Below are positions 1-11,097 of a stretch of DNA of 64,000 nt, piece after piece. Position 1 is the first letter of the stretch. Every line of letters starts with the position of its first letter. The translations under genes were made by a program, and so were the position numbers. The DNA is from Iamia sp963728655 (GTDB taxonomy: Bacteria > Actinomycetota > Acidimicrobiia > Acidimicrobiales > Iamiaceae), in NCBI GenBank assembly GCA_963728655.1, contig CAVSLD010000002.1, positions 124,001-188,000 of the forward strand, read 5' to 3'. Below the pieces are notes generated by a model, which ran no database searches, was not told where the DNA came from, and was given only the letters and a program-made list of their open reading frames with translations.

Positions 1-432
1 GTGGTCGTGGTCAACCTGGCCCCCTTCGTCGCCCTGCCCCCGGGACTGCTCACCGGGTGCGTGCTGGTCGTCAACGAGGTCGAGGCGGGCCAGCTGCTGC
101 GGGCCGACCCGCCCCCCACGCCCGAGGCGGCGCGGGCCGTCGCCGCCGCGCTGGTGGCCGGGGGCCCGGCGGCGGTCGTCGTCTCCCTCGGGTCGGCCGG
201 TGCGGTGTGGGCCGCCGACGGGGACGGGGGCCATGTGCCGTGCCCGCCCGTCGGCGCGGTGGTCGACAGCACCGGTGCCGGCGACGCCCTGGTCGGGGTG
301 CTGGCCGCGGCCCTCGCTGCTGGGCGGGCGTGGCCCGGCGCGGTGGCCGCGGCCGTCGCCGCCGCGACCGCGAGCGTGGCCCACCCCGGGGCGGCGAGCG
401 GCTACCCGTCGTTCTCCCTCGGCCCCGCCTGA
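1..432 (+). CDS. PfkB-family sugar kinase (ribokinase-like), C-terminal part
   Basis: The 5' end is cut by the window edge; 143 residues remain. The visible part has an NEVEAGQL segment, a VVSLGSAGAVW strand, and the PfkB second signature DSTGAGDALVGVLAAAL, in which the aspartate of GAGD is the catalytic base that activates the sugar hydroxyl. These are hallmarks of ribokinase/PfkB enzymes, which transfer the ATP gamma-phosphate to a sugar or nucleoside in the cytoplasm. The substrate cannot be read from the C-terminal half alone. The next gene starts 111 bases downstream with its own Shine-Dalgarno, so the two need not be co-transcribed. Confidence 0.85.
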   Translation: MVVVNLAPFVALPPGLLTGCVLVVNEVEAGQLLRADPPPTPEAARAVAAALVAGGPAAVVVSLGSAGAVWAADGDGGHVPCPPVGAVVDSTGAGDALVGVLAAALAAGRAWPGAVAAAVAAATASVAHPGAASGYPSFSLGPA

Positions 433-543
433 GCGTCGGTGGGGGAGGGGCCACCGCCGTCGCGCCGCCCGACGACCGGGTCGCGTCGGTACGGTCGACG
501 CCGCGGGTCCGCCGACGGGGCGGACCGACGACAGGAGGTCTGC

Positions 544-1257
544 GTGCGAGGTCGGGTGCTGGTGGTGCTGGTGGCGCTGGTCGCGCTGGTGGGCGGGGCG
601 TGTGGCGACGACGGCGGCGGGAGCGCGGTGGCCGACGCCCGGCCCGTGCTCGACGCCGGCCTGGTCGACCAGGCCGGCCTCGAGCAGGACACCGGGCTCA
701 CCTGGGAGGAGGCCGACGACTCCGACGCCGCCGACGACACCGGTGACGACGCCGACCTGCCGGCGTGCGAGCAGCTGACCACCGTCGGGGCGGGCGCGCT
801 GGAGGACGTGGTGGCCGAGGAGGGGTCGGCCACCTTCGCCGGTGACCTGCCCGGCGGCCCGACGGTGACGAGCGCGATCGTCCGCAGCTCGGTCATGGTC
901 TACGACGACGACACCACCGCCGGCGAGGCCCTGGAGGAGATCGACCCCGACCTCGTCGTCGCCTGCATCACCCCCTCGGTCACGGCCGACGCGGTCGGTG
1001 ACATCGAGGTGGACGAGGGCCCGGCGCCCGGGTCCGGCGACCAGGCCGTGGCCCTCACCTCCGTGCTCGACGACTTCGTGTTCTTCGGAGGGAACGACAA
1101 CTCCCACCGCCTCGACCTGGTCGCGGCCCGCAGCGGCTCTGCCGTGGTGGTGGTGGAGCTGGTCGCCAGCAGCCAGTCCTTCGACGGCGTGGAGGTCGCC
1201 AGCGTGGCCGAGGCGGTCCTCGCCGGGCGGGTCACGGCGATGGAGGACGCGCAGTAG
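544..1257 (+). CDS. Putative lipoprotein, unknown function
   Basis: About 237 residues. The GTG at 544 is preferred because AGGAGG lies at 533-538, five bases upstream, and because it places a short signal peptide (VLVVLVALVALVGGAC) directly at the N-terminus. The lipobox cysteine is followed by an acidic Asp/Gly-rich linker. The mature part is acidic, has two further cysteines and no family I recognise. It is probably lipid-anchored on the outer face of the membrane. It sits alone between a sugar kinase and a flavin monooxygenase gene. Confidence 0.75.
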   Translation: MRGRVLVVLVALVALVGGACGDDGGGSAVADARPVLDAGLVDQAGLEQDTGLTWEEADDSDAADDTGDDADLPACEQLTTVGAGALEDVVAEEGSATFAGDLPGGPTVTSAIVRSSVMVYDDDTTAGEALEEIDPDLVVACITPSVTADAVGDIEVDEGPAPGSGDQAVALTSVLDDFVFFGGNDNSHRLDLVAARSGSAVVVVELVASSQSFDGVEVASVAEAVLAGRVTAMEDAQ

Positions 1258-1278
1258 GCGGGGTGGCGCGGACCGGCG

Positions 1279-1300
1279 TAGGATGCTGCACGCAGCGTGC
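1279..1300 (+). promoter_or_regulatory. Candidate -10 (TAGGAT) and palindrome GCACGCAGCGTGC before the monooxygenase
   Basis: TAGGAT at 1279-1284 fits an actinobacterial -10. A perfect 13-base palindrome with a one-base centre follows at 1288-1300, about 55 bases before the ATG at 1355. A site at or just after transcription start would suit a repressor operator. No regulator gene is adjacent, so this is only a candidate. Confidence 0.3.
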
Positions 1301-1354
1301 GAGAACATCGACCGCGCGTCCGACCACACCACGACGACGGAGCCTGCGAGCGCC

Positions 1355-3188
<1,834 letters not shown>

Positions 3189-3230
3189 GGGGGCGACTGC
3201 GGTCGGGGCGCGGTCGGTGCGCCGCCCTTG

Positions 3231-4794
3231 TCAGCCGATCTGGCGCTCCTGGCCCTCCCAGTAGGGGGCGCGCAGGTCCTTCTTCAGCAGCTTGCCCGAG
3301 GGGTTGCGGGGCAGGACGTCGGCGAAGTCGACGGTCTTGGGGACCTTGTAGCCGGCGATCCGCTCCCGGGCGTAGGCGATGACGGCCTCGGGCGCCACGC
3401 CCTCCGTCGCCGGCCACCACGATGGCCTTCACCGCCTCGCCCCACTTGTCGTCGGGGACGCCGATGACGGCCACGTCGGTGACCCCGGGGCAGCCCATGA
3501 TGGCGTTCTCGACCTCGGCCGGGTACACGTTCTCGCCGCCCGAGACGATCATGTCCTTCACCCGGTCGTGGAGGAACAGGAAGCCGTCCCGGGCGTAGCC
3601 GGCGTCGCCGGTGCGGAACCAGCCCTCGTCGTCGAGCGCCTTGGCCGTCTCCTCGGGCCGGTTCCAGTAGCCGACCATGACCTGGGCGCCCCGCACCCAG
3701 ATCTCGCCGACCTCGCCCTCGGCCACGTCCTCGCCCTCGGCGCCCCACGATGCGCATCTCGATCCAGGGGTAGGGCTTGCCCGCCGAGCGCAGCAGCTCG
3801 GGCCGGCCCTCGGGGTCGTGGTCCTCGGGGGCCAGCTCGAAGACGGCGCCGGTGGTCTCGGTGAGGCCGTAGACCTGGGCGAAGCGGGTGCCCTCGAACT
3901 GGGCCATGGCGCCCCGCAGCACGTCCTCGGTGATGGGTGCGGCGCCGTAGGCGACCAGCTCCATCGAGCTGAGGTCGTGGTCGTGGGCGTCGGGCACGAT
4001 CTGGAGGAAGGCGAGCACGGCGGGCACGTAGATGGCGTGGGTGATGCCGGTGCTGCTCGATCTCCCGCAGGATGAGCGACGGGTCGACGTCGCGGTCGAG
4101 CACCATGCGCGACCCCATGGCCAGGGTGAGCAGCCCCCAGCCCGACCCGGCGATGTGGAACGTGGGCATGACCACGTGGGACACCGACTCGGGGGTGAAG
4201 CCCCAGCGGCGGGGCACCTCGTCGATGAAGGAGAAGAGGTTGGCGTTGGAGAGCATCACGCCCTTGGGCAGCCCCGTGGTGCCCGAGGTGTAGAGCTGGA
4301 GGCAGACGTCGTCCATCGCCGTCTCGTGGCCCGGGTCGTCGGTGCTGCTGGTCGGCCGACCACTCCTCCAGGCCCGGCACCCCGTCGACACCGTCGCCCA
4401 GGCCGACCGTGGCGGTCGACCGAGGGCGCGCCGGAGGTCGATGAGCTCGCGCTCGCCGGCGGCGTCGACGCCCAGGAAGAGCAGCTTGGCCCCGGCGTCG
4501 TCGACGATCTGGCGCTTCTCGGGCCCGGCCAGGCGCCAGTTGACGTCGACCAGGACGGCGCCGACCTTGGCCGCGGCGAAGGCGAGCAGGAAGTAGTCGG
4601 GCGCGTTCTTCTCGATGCGGGCGATGCGGTCACCGGCGCCGACGCCGGCCGCGACCATGGCGTGGGCGATGCGGCTGCTGGCCTCGTCGAGGTCCCGCCA
4701 GGTGATCTCCTCGGTCGCCGTGCACGATGGCCACCGCGTCGGGGCGCTCGTCGCGGTGGGTCCGCACGATGTCGGCGATGCTCTGGATCGGCAT
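3231..4794 (-). CDS. AMP-forming acyl-CoA synthetase / fatty-acid-CoA ligase (frameshifted)
   Basis: About 520 residues after repair, the normal length of an ANL-superfamily ligase, which activates a carboxylic acid with ATP and transfers it to CoA. The AMP-binding signature LYTSGTTGLPKGVMLS, the YGLTETTG adenine-binding motif, the hinge-region GWFRTGDAG and DRVKDMIVSGGENVYP, and the C-terminal catalytic-lysine motif NPSGKLLKKDLR are all present. Frame changes occur near 4720, 4420, 4350, 4050, 3750 and 3410. ATG at 4792-4794 begins MPIQSIADIVRTH, a typical N-terminus. Substrate is unknown; a catabolic role with the neighbouring monooxygenase is possible but inferred from position only. Confidence 0.87.
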
Positions 4795-4801
4795 GGGGGG
4801 T

Positions 4802-4827
4802 GGGGCTCCGTCGGCGTCGGGAGCCCC
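4802..4827 (-). promoter_or_regulatory. Hairpin just upstream of the acyl-CoA synthetase start
   Basis: GGGGCTCC at 4802-4809 pairs with GGAGCCCC at 4820-4827 across a 10-base loop. It begins 8 bases upstream of the minus-strand ATG at 4794, in the 157-base gap after the aldo/keto reductase gene. It could terminate the upstream transcript or occlude translation. There is no T-tract, so the role is uncertain. Confidence 0.3.
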
Positions 4828-4951
4828 GATCCTCCCAGACCTCGCCGCCGGTGTGCTGGAGGTCACACCCCCGTCCCCCCACCCGGAACTGCGTGCCTGG
4901 CTCGCGCCGGGCGCGACTGAGGCACGCTGCTCCGCGAGGGTCCGGGCGGGG

Positions 4952-5897
4952 TCAGCCGGCGATGACCCGGTCGACCTCGGCCCGGTCCTCGGCGGTGAGG
5001 GCCCAGCCGGCCGCGGCCACGTTGGCCCGGACCTGGTCGGGCTTGGTGGCGCCGGAGATCACCGAGGCGACCAGGGGGTGGGAGGTGTGCCAGCTGATGG
5101 CCAGGTCGAGCAGGGTGTGGTCGCGCTCGTCGCACCAGGCGATCAGCCGCTCCACGACGGCGAGCCGGTCGTCGTCGATGAAGGTCGCGGACCGGTCGCC
5201 CCAGCGGGCCAGCCGGGCGTCGTCCGGGCGGTCCTCGCCCTGGCCCGGTACTTGCCGGTGAGCAGGCCCGACTCCAGCGGGAAGTAGGGGACGAAGGCGG
5301 TGCCCAGGCGCTCGCAGGCGGCGAACACACCGTCGGTCTCGGGGTCGCGGGTGAGCAGGCTGTAGTGGTTCTGCACCGACGCCCAGGGCGGCACCCCGGC
5401 CGCCTCGGCCGCGGCGTGGTGGGCGTCGAGCTCGTCGGCGCGAGAACGCGGTGCAGCCGATCTCGCGGATCTTGCCCTCGGCCCGCAGCTCGGCCAGGCA
5501 GCCCAGCGTCTCCTCCGGCGGGGTGTCGGGGTCGGGGCGGTGCAGCTGGTAGTGGTCGACGTGGTCGGTGCCCAGCCTGGTGAGGCTGGCCTCGAGGCGC
5601 TCGCCTGATCTGGCGCCGGGTCACCGCCCCGCTCGCCCGTCGCCCAGGCTGCTTGGTGTGGCCCCACTTGGTGGCGATCACGCACCTCGTCCCGCCGCGG
5701 ACCCCAGGGCCCGCCCCAGCATCTCCTCGGACCGCCCGCCGCCGTAGCTCTCGGCCGTGTCGAAGTAGGTGATGCCGGCGTCCAGGGCTGCGTCGACCAC
5801 GGCCCGGGTGCCGTCGAGCGTCGATCATCATCCCGAAGTTGTTGCAGCCCAGCCCGACGGCCGAGACCTCCAGCTCCCCGATCCGCTTGGTCTCCAC
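4952..5897 (-). CDS. Aldo/keto reductase (frameshifted)
   Basis: About 310 residues after repair. An AKR-type N-terminus reads VSAVGLGCNNFG. It is followed, in alternating frames, by YFDTAESYGGGRSEEMLG (catalytic Asp and Tyr), VIATKWG (catalytic Lys), DHVDHYQLHRPDP (catalytic His), the FPLESGLLTGKYR segment, and a C-terminal phosphate-binding SGATKPDQV. The full AKR catalytic tetrad is therefore present, indicating an NADPH-dependent carbonyl reductase of the YghZ/voltage-channel-beta-like group. Breaks are near 5820, 5700, 5680, 5600, 5440 and 5240. The GTG at 5895-5897 is preceded on its strand by GAGGAGAG. Confidence 0.83.
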
Positions 5898-5962
5898 GCG
5901 CTCTCTCCTCGGTCTCGACGACGCCCGCTGCCGGTCCGGTCTACCGGGCGCCGCCAGCGACC

Positions 5963-5999
5963 CCGACGTCACGAGGTGCCTGGCACCTCGTGACGTCGG
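5963..5999. repeat. 37-base near-perfect palindrome with GTGCCTGGCAC core
   Basis: An 18-base arm, CCGACGTCACGAGGTGCC at 5963-5980, is followed by one base and its exact reverse complement at 5982-5999. It lies between the aldo/keto reductase start and the end of the next minus-strand gene, so it may terminate that upstream gene. The core GTGCC-T-GGCAC recurs in the tandem palindromes at 30695-30759, which suggests a dispersed REP-like family. Confidence 0.7.
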
Positions 6000-6016
6000 A
6001 GGTTCCGGGGTGGGGG

Positions 6017-8419
6017 TCAGAGCTCGTCGTTGCGCTGCATCCAGCCCAGCGAGAGCCAGCCCGGCAGGAGGGGGAACCAGAAGGTGGCCAGGCGGAAGGT
6101 GAGGGTGGCCGACACGGCCACGCCGTCGGCCAGGCCGAAGGCGGTGAAGCCGGCGATCATGGCCGACTCGATGGCGCCGATGCCGCCGGGGGTGGGGGCG
6201 ATGGTCGCCACCGCCACGGCCACCAGGTAGGCGGCCCCGATCTGGGGGACCGAGATGCCCCCGCCGAAGGCCTCCACGCAGCAGGTCACCGCGACCACGT
6301 AGGTGAGGGTGAGGCCGGCCGAGCCGCCGAAGAGGGCGATCACCCGTCCCGGGTTCTGGAACGTCCGGCCGATCTGGGCCAGGCCGTCGCGGAGGGTGGA
6401 CACCGCCGGTGCCACCAGCTTCCGCCGGGCCGGGGGCACCGCCACCAGCACGCCCAAGATGACGAGCAGGACCACCACCACGAGCAGCACGATCTGGCCG
6501 TCGGGCAGGGACAGGCCGCCGGTGCCGGTGCTGCCGGCCCACACCACGAACCCGGTCAGGAACAGCAGGTGGACGGCGAAGCCGGCGACGGCGTTGACCG
6601 CCACCGACCCACCGGCGTCGGTGGTCGACACGCCCAGGCGCTGGAGGAAGCGGGCGTTGAGGGCGAACCCGCCGGCGCCGGCCGGGCCCACCAGCCCGGC
6701 GAAGGAGCTGGCCACCTGGGCCCGCAGGTTGGGGGCGAAGGGGATGTCGTCGGTGACCGCACCCTGGAACGACACCGCGGCGAACAGGTAGGTCACCGCC
6801 GAGGCGGCGACCGCCCCCAGGATCCACAGGGGCTGGGCGTTGCCGAAGGCCCGGGCGGTCGTGTCGAAGTCGGCCAGCTGGGGGAGCAGGGAGTAGAAGG
6901 CCAGGGCCGACACGGCGGTGATGGCCACCGTCTTGGGCTTGATGCGCTCCAGGTGCTCGAGCTCGATGTCGGGCTCGCCCGTCGCCTCGTTCACCGCGCC
7001 GCGCAGCGACTCCAGCAGGTCGCCGTCGTGGTCCTTGACCCGCGCCCGGGTCAGGGGGGGCAGGGCGAGGGGCTGGAGCATGCGCAGGGCGGAGGCGACC
7101 CGCTCGGTCCCCCGCACGCCCACGGCCGCGGCCACCGCCTCGTCGGGCCCCACCACGAGGGCGGACTCGGTCAGGAGGGCGGCGACGTCGCGGGCCACCT
7201 CGGTGACCGCCGGTGCCGTCTGGGCCGCGTCGAAGTCCTCGAGCCAGACGTGGCCGGCGTCGTCGACCCGCAGGGCCTCGAGGGCGAGGCGGCGATGGGC
7301 CAGGCCGGCGTCGTGGAGCGCCCCGACCTGGGTCCACAGGTCCTCCTGCACCTCGGGACGGGCCAGGTCCTCGGGGCCGGCCGGGGCCGTCGGGGCGGGC
7401 GCGGTGACCAGGTACGCCGAGCCCCGGTCGGTGGTGCCGATGCGCACGACCCGCGGGGCCCGCACCCGGGCCTGGTGGGCGAGCACCAGGATGAGCGCCT
7501 CGTGCTCGATGCGGCGCTTGAGCGTGGCGTAGCGGTTGCCCACCTCGGAGGAGCGGTACCGCAGTCGTCGGTACAGGCGGGGGAGGAGGTCGGCATCGCG
7601 CTCGGTCGGCGTGCGCAGGAGGACGTCGAAGCGGTCGCCGTCCCCATCGAGCACGTCGTAGCGCAGGGCGCCGCCGCCGAGGTCGTGGCGGTCGATGCGT
7701 CGGGGCGACAGCCCGTCGGAGCGCAGCGCGGCCAGCACCTCGGACGGCTGGGGCTCGGTGCTCGGGGAGCCGAACAGGACCAGGACGAGGGACCCGACGA
7801 CGGTGCCGACCCCGATGGCCAGCACCAGGTCGAAGGCGGGGTTGGCCACCGCGATGAGCCGCAGCACCACCAGGACCCCGACCGCGTACCAGAGGGTCTG
7901 GCGCCAGCGGCGGCTGAGCCAGGGCGCGGCGACGGTCACGACCGCCACCGTCGAGGCGATCACCGTCGAGGTGGGGTAGGCGGCGGTGACGTCGTTCTCG
8001 GCCCGCAGGTCGGCGAAGGCCTGGGCCAGGTCGCGGTTGATGACCACGCCGTCGGCCAGGAGCATGGCCACGGTGGCCACCCCTCCGGTCAGGACGAGGA
8101 GCAGTGCCACCCGCCAGCGCCGCCGCACCAGCAGCACCACGAGGGTGACCAGCGGGACGAAGCTGGTGACCACCTGGGCGATGGTGAGCACCGCCGCCTC
8201 GACCTGGCCCGGGAGGCGGGCGAAGGCCCCGGCCAGGTCCTCCTCGACCCCCTCGATCGTGGCCTGGGCGACCTCGGCCACCAGGGCCCCTGCGCCCACC
8301 AGGACGAGCCCGCTGACCAGTCGGAGCAGGTCGCCGGCGGCGAAGGAGCGGCGACCCGGCGGTGGGTCGAAGAGCTCGACCTCGGCCGCGTCGTGCCGGG
8401 GCGCGGCGGTGGCCGTCAC
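6017..8419 (-). CDS. Large membrane protein: kinase-like domain fused to a UPF0104/LPG-synthase-type transmembrane domain
   Basis: 800 residues from a GTG at 8417-8419. Residues about 30-200 form hydrophobic helices. About 220-440 is a soluble part resembling an aminoglycoside-phosphotransferase/protein-kinase fold, with LHDAGLAHRRLALEALRVDD and WLEDFDAA in place of the usual HGDxxxxN and DFD elements. About 480-795 is the multi-helix lysylphosphatidylglycerol-synthase/AglD-like transmembrane domain with GAGGFALNARFLQRLG and PTPGGIGAIESAM. Such domains are linked to flippase or aminoacyl-lipid transfer in cell-envelope biology. Whether the kinase-like domain is active is doubtful because its catalytic loop is altered. 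No frameshift is seen. Confidence 0.8.
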   Translation of the reverse strand: MTATAAPRHDAAEVELFDPPPGRRSFAAGDLLRLVSGLVLVGAGALVAEVAQATIEGVEEDLAGAFARLPGQVEAAVLTIAQVVTSFVPLVTLVVLLVRRRWRVALLLVLTGGVATVAMLLADGVVINRDLAQAFADLRAENDVTAAYPTSTVIASTVAVVTVAAPWLSRRWRQTLWYAVGVLVVLRLIAVANPAFDLVLAIGVGTVVGSLVLVLFGSPSTEPQPSEVLAALRSDGLSPRRIDRHDLGGGALRYDVLDGDGDRFDVLLRTPTERDADLLPRLYRRLRYRSSEVGNRYATLKRRIEHEALILVLAHQARVRAPRVVRIGTTDRGSAYLVTAPAPTAPAGPEDLARPEVQEDLWTQVGALHDAGLAHRRLALEALRVDDAGHVWLEDFDAAQTAPAVTEVARDVAALLTESALVVGPDEAVAAAVGVRGTERVASALRMLQPLALPPLTRARVKDHDGDLLESLRGAVNEATGEPDIELEHLERIKPKTVAITAVSALAFYSLLPQLADFDTTARAFGNAQPLWILGAVAASAVTYLFAAVSFQGAVTDDIPFAPNLRAQVASSFAGLVGPAGAGGFALNARFLQRLGVSTTDAGGSVAVNAVAGFAVHLLFLTGFVVWAGSTGTGGLSLPDGQIVLLVVVVLLVILGVLVAVPPARRKLVAPAVSTLRDGLAQIGRTFQNPGRVIALFGGSAGLTLTYVVAVTCCVEAFGGGISVPQIGAAYLVAVAVATIAPTPGGIGAIESAMIAGFTAFGLADGVAVSATLTFRLATFWFPLLPGWLSLGWMQRNDEL

Positions 8420-8596
8420 CGCGCCGGCCGGGCCTGCGCCCCGCCCGCGCTGCTCGTCCGACCCACGCCGGTCACGCTAGGCCCTGGACCCTCGCCGGCG
8501 AGGCCCTGGATGCCGGGTCGTCCCTGCCGTCGCGACCGCGCCGCGAGGTCCCGGGTCGCCCTCGCCCGCCGCACCGGTCCCTGCCAGGATGGGCCC
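8420..8596. promoter_or_regulatory. Divergent intergenic region, 177 bases
   Basis: It separates the membrane protein on the minus strand from the SnoaL-like gene on the plus strand and should hold both promoters. CAGGAT at 8585-8590 lies six bases before the ATG at 8597, consistent with a leaderless transcript. The minus-strand TAGCGT at 8474-8479 could be the opposing -10. Confidence 0.4.
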
Positions 8597-9052
8597 ATGC
8601 CCACCGACCCCCCCGCCGACGCGCCCGTGGTGGGCGCGGTCGCCCGCTGGCACGAGCTCCTCCGAGGCGACGTGGCCGCCGGTCTCGACGCCCTCCTCGC
8701 CGACGACGTGGTGTTCCTCTCGCCCGTCGTGTTCACGCCGCAGCGGGGCAAGGACGTCACCACCACGTACCTCATGGCCGCCTACGGCACCCTCGGCGGG
8801 TCCGGGGCCGGTGACGGCTCGGGCGGGGGCGGGTTCCGCTACGTGCGCGAGGTCCTCGGCACCCACGACGCGGTGCTCGAGTTCGAGACCACCGTCGAGG
8901 GCACCCACGTCAACGGCGTGGACATGATCCGCGTCGACGACGAGGGGCGCATCGTGGAGTTCAAGGTCATGGTCCGCCCCCTCCAGGCCGTCAACCGGCT
9001 CCACGAGGTGATGCGGGCCCAGCTCGAGGCCATGGGCGGCCTGCCCGGCTGA
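8597..9052 (+). CDS. SnoaL-like / NTF2-fold protein
   Basis: 151 residues. The sequence follows the SnoaL/NTF2 pattern: an N-terminal helix with RWHELLRGDVAAGLDALLADDVVF, then PRG-type strands, EFETTVEGTHVNGVDMIRVDDEGRI split over two strands, and an ending EFKVMVRPL. Proteins of this alpha+beta barrel fold bind small hydrophobic ligands and include isomerases, hydrolases and cyclases. The sequence does not fix a reaction. ATG at 8597 is preferred over the long upstream extension because CAGGAT lies six bases before it and the extension is antisense to the preceding gene. It is monocistronic and converges with the GAF-domain gene. Confidence 0.75.
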   Translation: MPTDPPADAPVVGAVARWHELLRGDVAAGLDALLADDVVFLSPVVFTPQRGKDVTTTYLMAAYGTLGGSGAGDGSGGGGFRYVREVLGTHDAVLEFETTVEGTHVNGVDMIRVDDEGRIVEFKVMVRPLQAVNRLHEVMRAQLEAMGGLPG

Positions 9053-9094
9053 CCTGGCCCGGCCCACCCGGGGGACGGGCTCGCCGTGGCGCGG

Positions 9095-10497
9095 CTAGCC
9101 CGCCGGCTCGAGGCGCACCGGTCGATCGACGTCGAGGCGGAAGCGGCCCCGCCCGGTCCGGGCCATGCGGATCGGGGCCTCCCGCTCCTCCAGCCGTCGC
9201 TTGAGGAGGATGAGCCGGCTCTCCAGGTTGTCCTTGAACCCGGGCATGTCGAGCGTGGGGTCCAGGCGCAGCTCCTTGTTGGTGAAGTCGACCCGGCCGT
9301 CACGGTCGAACTCGCCCAGCAGGGCCCACAGGATCCGGCCGGCCACGCCCTTGATGAGGTACTCGCCGTCGAGGAACGTGCTGCCGTCGGCCACGAAGTG
9401 CCGGACCCGCACCGCGGCGGCGCCCGGGTGGGCGGCCCGGTGGCCGCCCCCGGTCGCCGGGGCCGCCGGGTCGGCCGCCCGCTCCTCGGCGCGCAGCGTC
9501 TCGTAGGCGTTGGCGAACAGCGACGCCACCACCGACAGGGCGGCCTCGTCGTCGGGACCGAAGGCGATGGTGGTGGTGCTGTCGGCCGAGAGCACCCCGA
9601 CCAGCTGGCCCAGGGCCAGGGCGGGCACCGCCACCCGGCTCTGGGCGCGGGGCAGGCCGGGCATGGGCACGGTCCGCGTCCGCCTCCTCGCCGCTCTGCT
9701 CCTCCCACGTCCGCTGCACCGAGCGGGAGTACTTCGCCATCTGCCCGAGGTTGCCCACCCGCATGGGCACACCCCGCTCGGCGGCCATGCCGATCACCCC
9801 GTCGCCCACCGCGACCTCGGCGCCCACGCTCTCGGCGTCGAAGCCCCGACTGGCCATGGTGTAGAGCGAGCGCCCGTCCTCGGCGGCCAGCAGCAGGTGC
9901 ACGTGGTGGTAGCCGAGCACCCGGTCGAGGCCGTCCACCAGCGTGGCCACCAGGGTCTCCAGGTCCGGGCACCGGGAGATGCGGGCACACATCTCCCCCA
10001 CGGCCACGGTGCTCGGACCCGACCGGTCGGCGACGACCGGGGCCGGGGCGAGGGGGTTGGACTCGACCTGGTCGAGCGACGTGACCCGGTAGATGTCGGC
10101 CGCCCGGAGGCGGAAGACGTCCTGCATGCCGGTGATGGCGGCGATGGCGTCGACGTCGGCCGACAGCCGGTCGAACAGCGCGCCGCGGCGCTCGGTCCGC
10201 TCGTAGACCAGTCCCAGGCGGTACTCGTCGTGGGTGGTGGGGTCGACGATGAGCAGCGAGACCCGCGGGTTCTCGGCCAGGTTGCGGGCCGTCTTGGAGA
10301 GGAACTGGTTCGAGAGGGCGATGCGCTGCCCGTCGACGGGGTGGGCGCTGCGACAGGTAGGTGACGTTGGGGACGCCGTCGGCCGAGGCGGTGGCGATGA
10401 CGGCGGGGATGACGCCGGTGAAGCACCGCTCGAGCACCGAGAGGGGCAGGTCCTGGCCGGGCGGGGCTGCGTCCGGGTCGGTCGGGACGGTGCTCAC
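9095..10497 (-). CDS. Flavin-reductase-like split-barrel (PPOX) protein with GAF domain (frameshifted)
   Basis: About 466 residues after repair. N-terminal 150 residues: a pyridoxamine-5'-phosphate-oxidase-like split barrel (FTGVIPAVIATASADGVPNVTYLS, then IALSNQFLSKTARNLAENP and DEYRLGLVYE). Middle: a GAF sensor domain (CPDLETLVATLVDGLDRVLGY to SVVASLFANAYETL). C-terminus: about 100 residues with LKRRLEEREAPIRMARTGRGR, resembling a small winged-helix-like module of unknown role. Frame changes near 10350 and 9680. The GTG start overlaps the upstream gene's TGA by four bases, so the two split-barrel proteins are translationally coupled. The make-up suggests a flavin/heme-binding redox or small-molecule sensor; no regulated target is evident. 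Confidence 0.78.
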
Positions 10498-10967
10498 GTC
10501 GGGGCCCCGGTGATGGCGGCACCGGCCCCGGGCCCCGGGGTCTGGTCGTAGACGGCGTCGACCTGCACGTCGCAGCGCACCAGCTCCACCGGCACCATCC
10601 GCTGCATCAGCTCGCGGGGGATGTCGTCGACCAGCGCGACGTCGCGGTGGTAGGCGTCGCAGTAGCGCTGGCTCCTCGCCCGGTCGTCGGCCGTGGCCGG
10701 TGCGACCGCCTCCACCCGGCCCTTCAGCTGGGCCGATCGGAGCGACAGCACGTTGGCGCCGGTCACCGCGACCCGACCGCCGCCGGTGGCGTGGGCCAGC
10801 ACCTGGGGGTCGTGGGCCCCGAGCAGCACCCGGACGCGACCGGCCTCGGCGTCGAGCACCTCCACGCCCCAGGCCCGGCACGCCCGGGGCTCCCCGTCGG
10901 GCCCGACGGTGGCGGCGATGAGGGCACAGCCCGACTCCAGGAAGGCGACCAGATCCGACTCGAACAC
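10494..10967 (-). CDS. Pyridoxamine 5'-phosphate oxidase-family (split-barrel) protein
   Basis: 157 residues from a GTG at 10965-10967. ALIAATVGPDGEPRACRAWGVEV and VAVTGANVLSLRSAQLKGRVE are typical first and later strands of the FMN/F420/heme-binding split barrel. The ligand is not fixed by sequence. It is the first gene of a two-gene minus-strand operon with the PPOX-GAF gene. It diverges from the hemerythrin-like gene across 130 bases, so a shared regulatory region is likely, which is suggestive because both products could sense O2, NO or redox state. Confidence 0.75.
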   Translation of the reverse strand: MFESDLVAFLESGCALIAATVGPDGEPRACRAWGVEVLDAEAGRVRVLLGAHDPQVLAHATGGGRVAVTGANVLSLRSAQLKGRVEAVAPATADDRARSQRYCDAYHRDVALVDDIPRELMQRMVPVELVRCDVQVDAVYDQTPGPGAGAAITGAPT

Positions 10968-11097
10968 CCGGCCCCCCGGTGCTTAGGAAGTTGTGAGGGT
11001 GATCTTACGACGGTCTCAGGAACGGGGTCGGGCGGATCGTCGGATGATGCCTCCAGAGCGGATCGAACCCCTCGACCGCCGACCGAGAGGACCTCCC
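10968..11097. promoter_or_regulatory. Divergent promoter region between PPOX pair and hemerythrin-like gene
   Basis: 130 bases containing the AT-richest run nearby (GGAAGTTGTGAGGGTGATCT around 10985-11004) and GAGAGGA about six bases before the ATG at 11098. It probably carries both promoters; no clear operator palindrome was found. Confidence 0.4.

Noticed and set aside
5990..9052. A 1020-codon plus-strand ORF covering most of 6-9 kb
   Set aside because: It is antisense to the membrane protein gene and has extreme Gly/His/Asp composition, as expected from a reverse frame of high-GC coding DNA. Only its last 151 codons (8597-9052) are a real gene.
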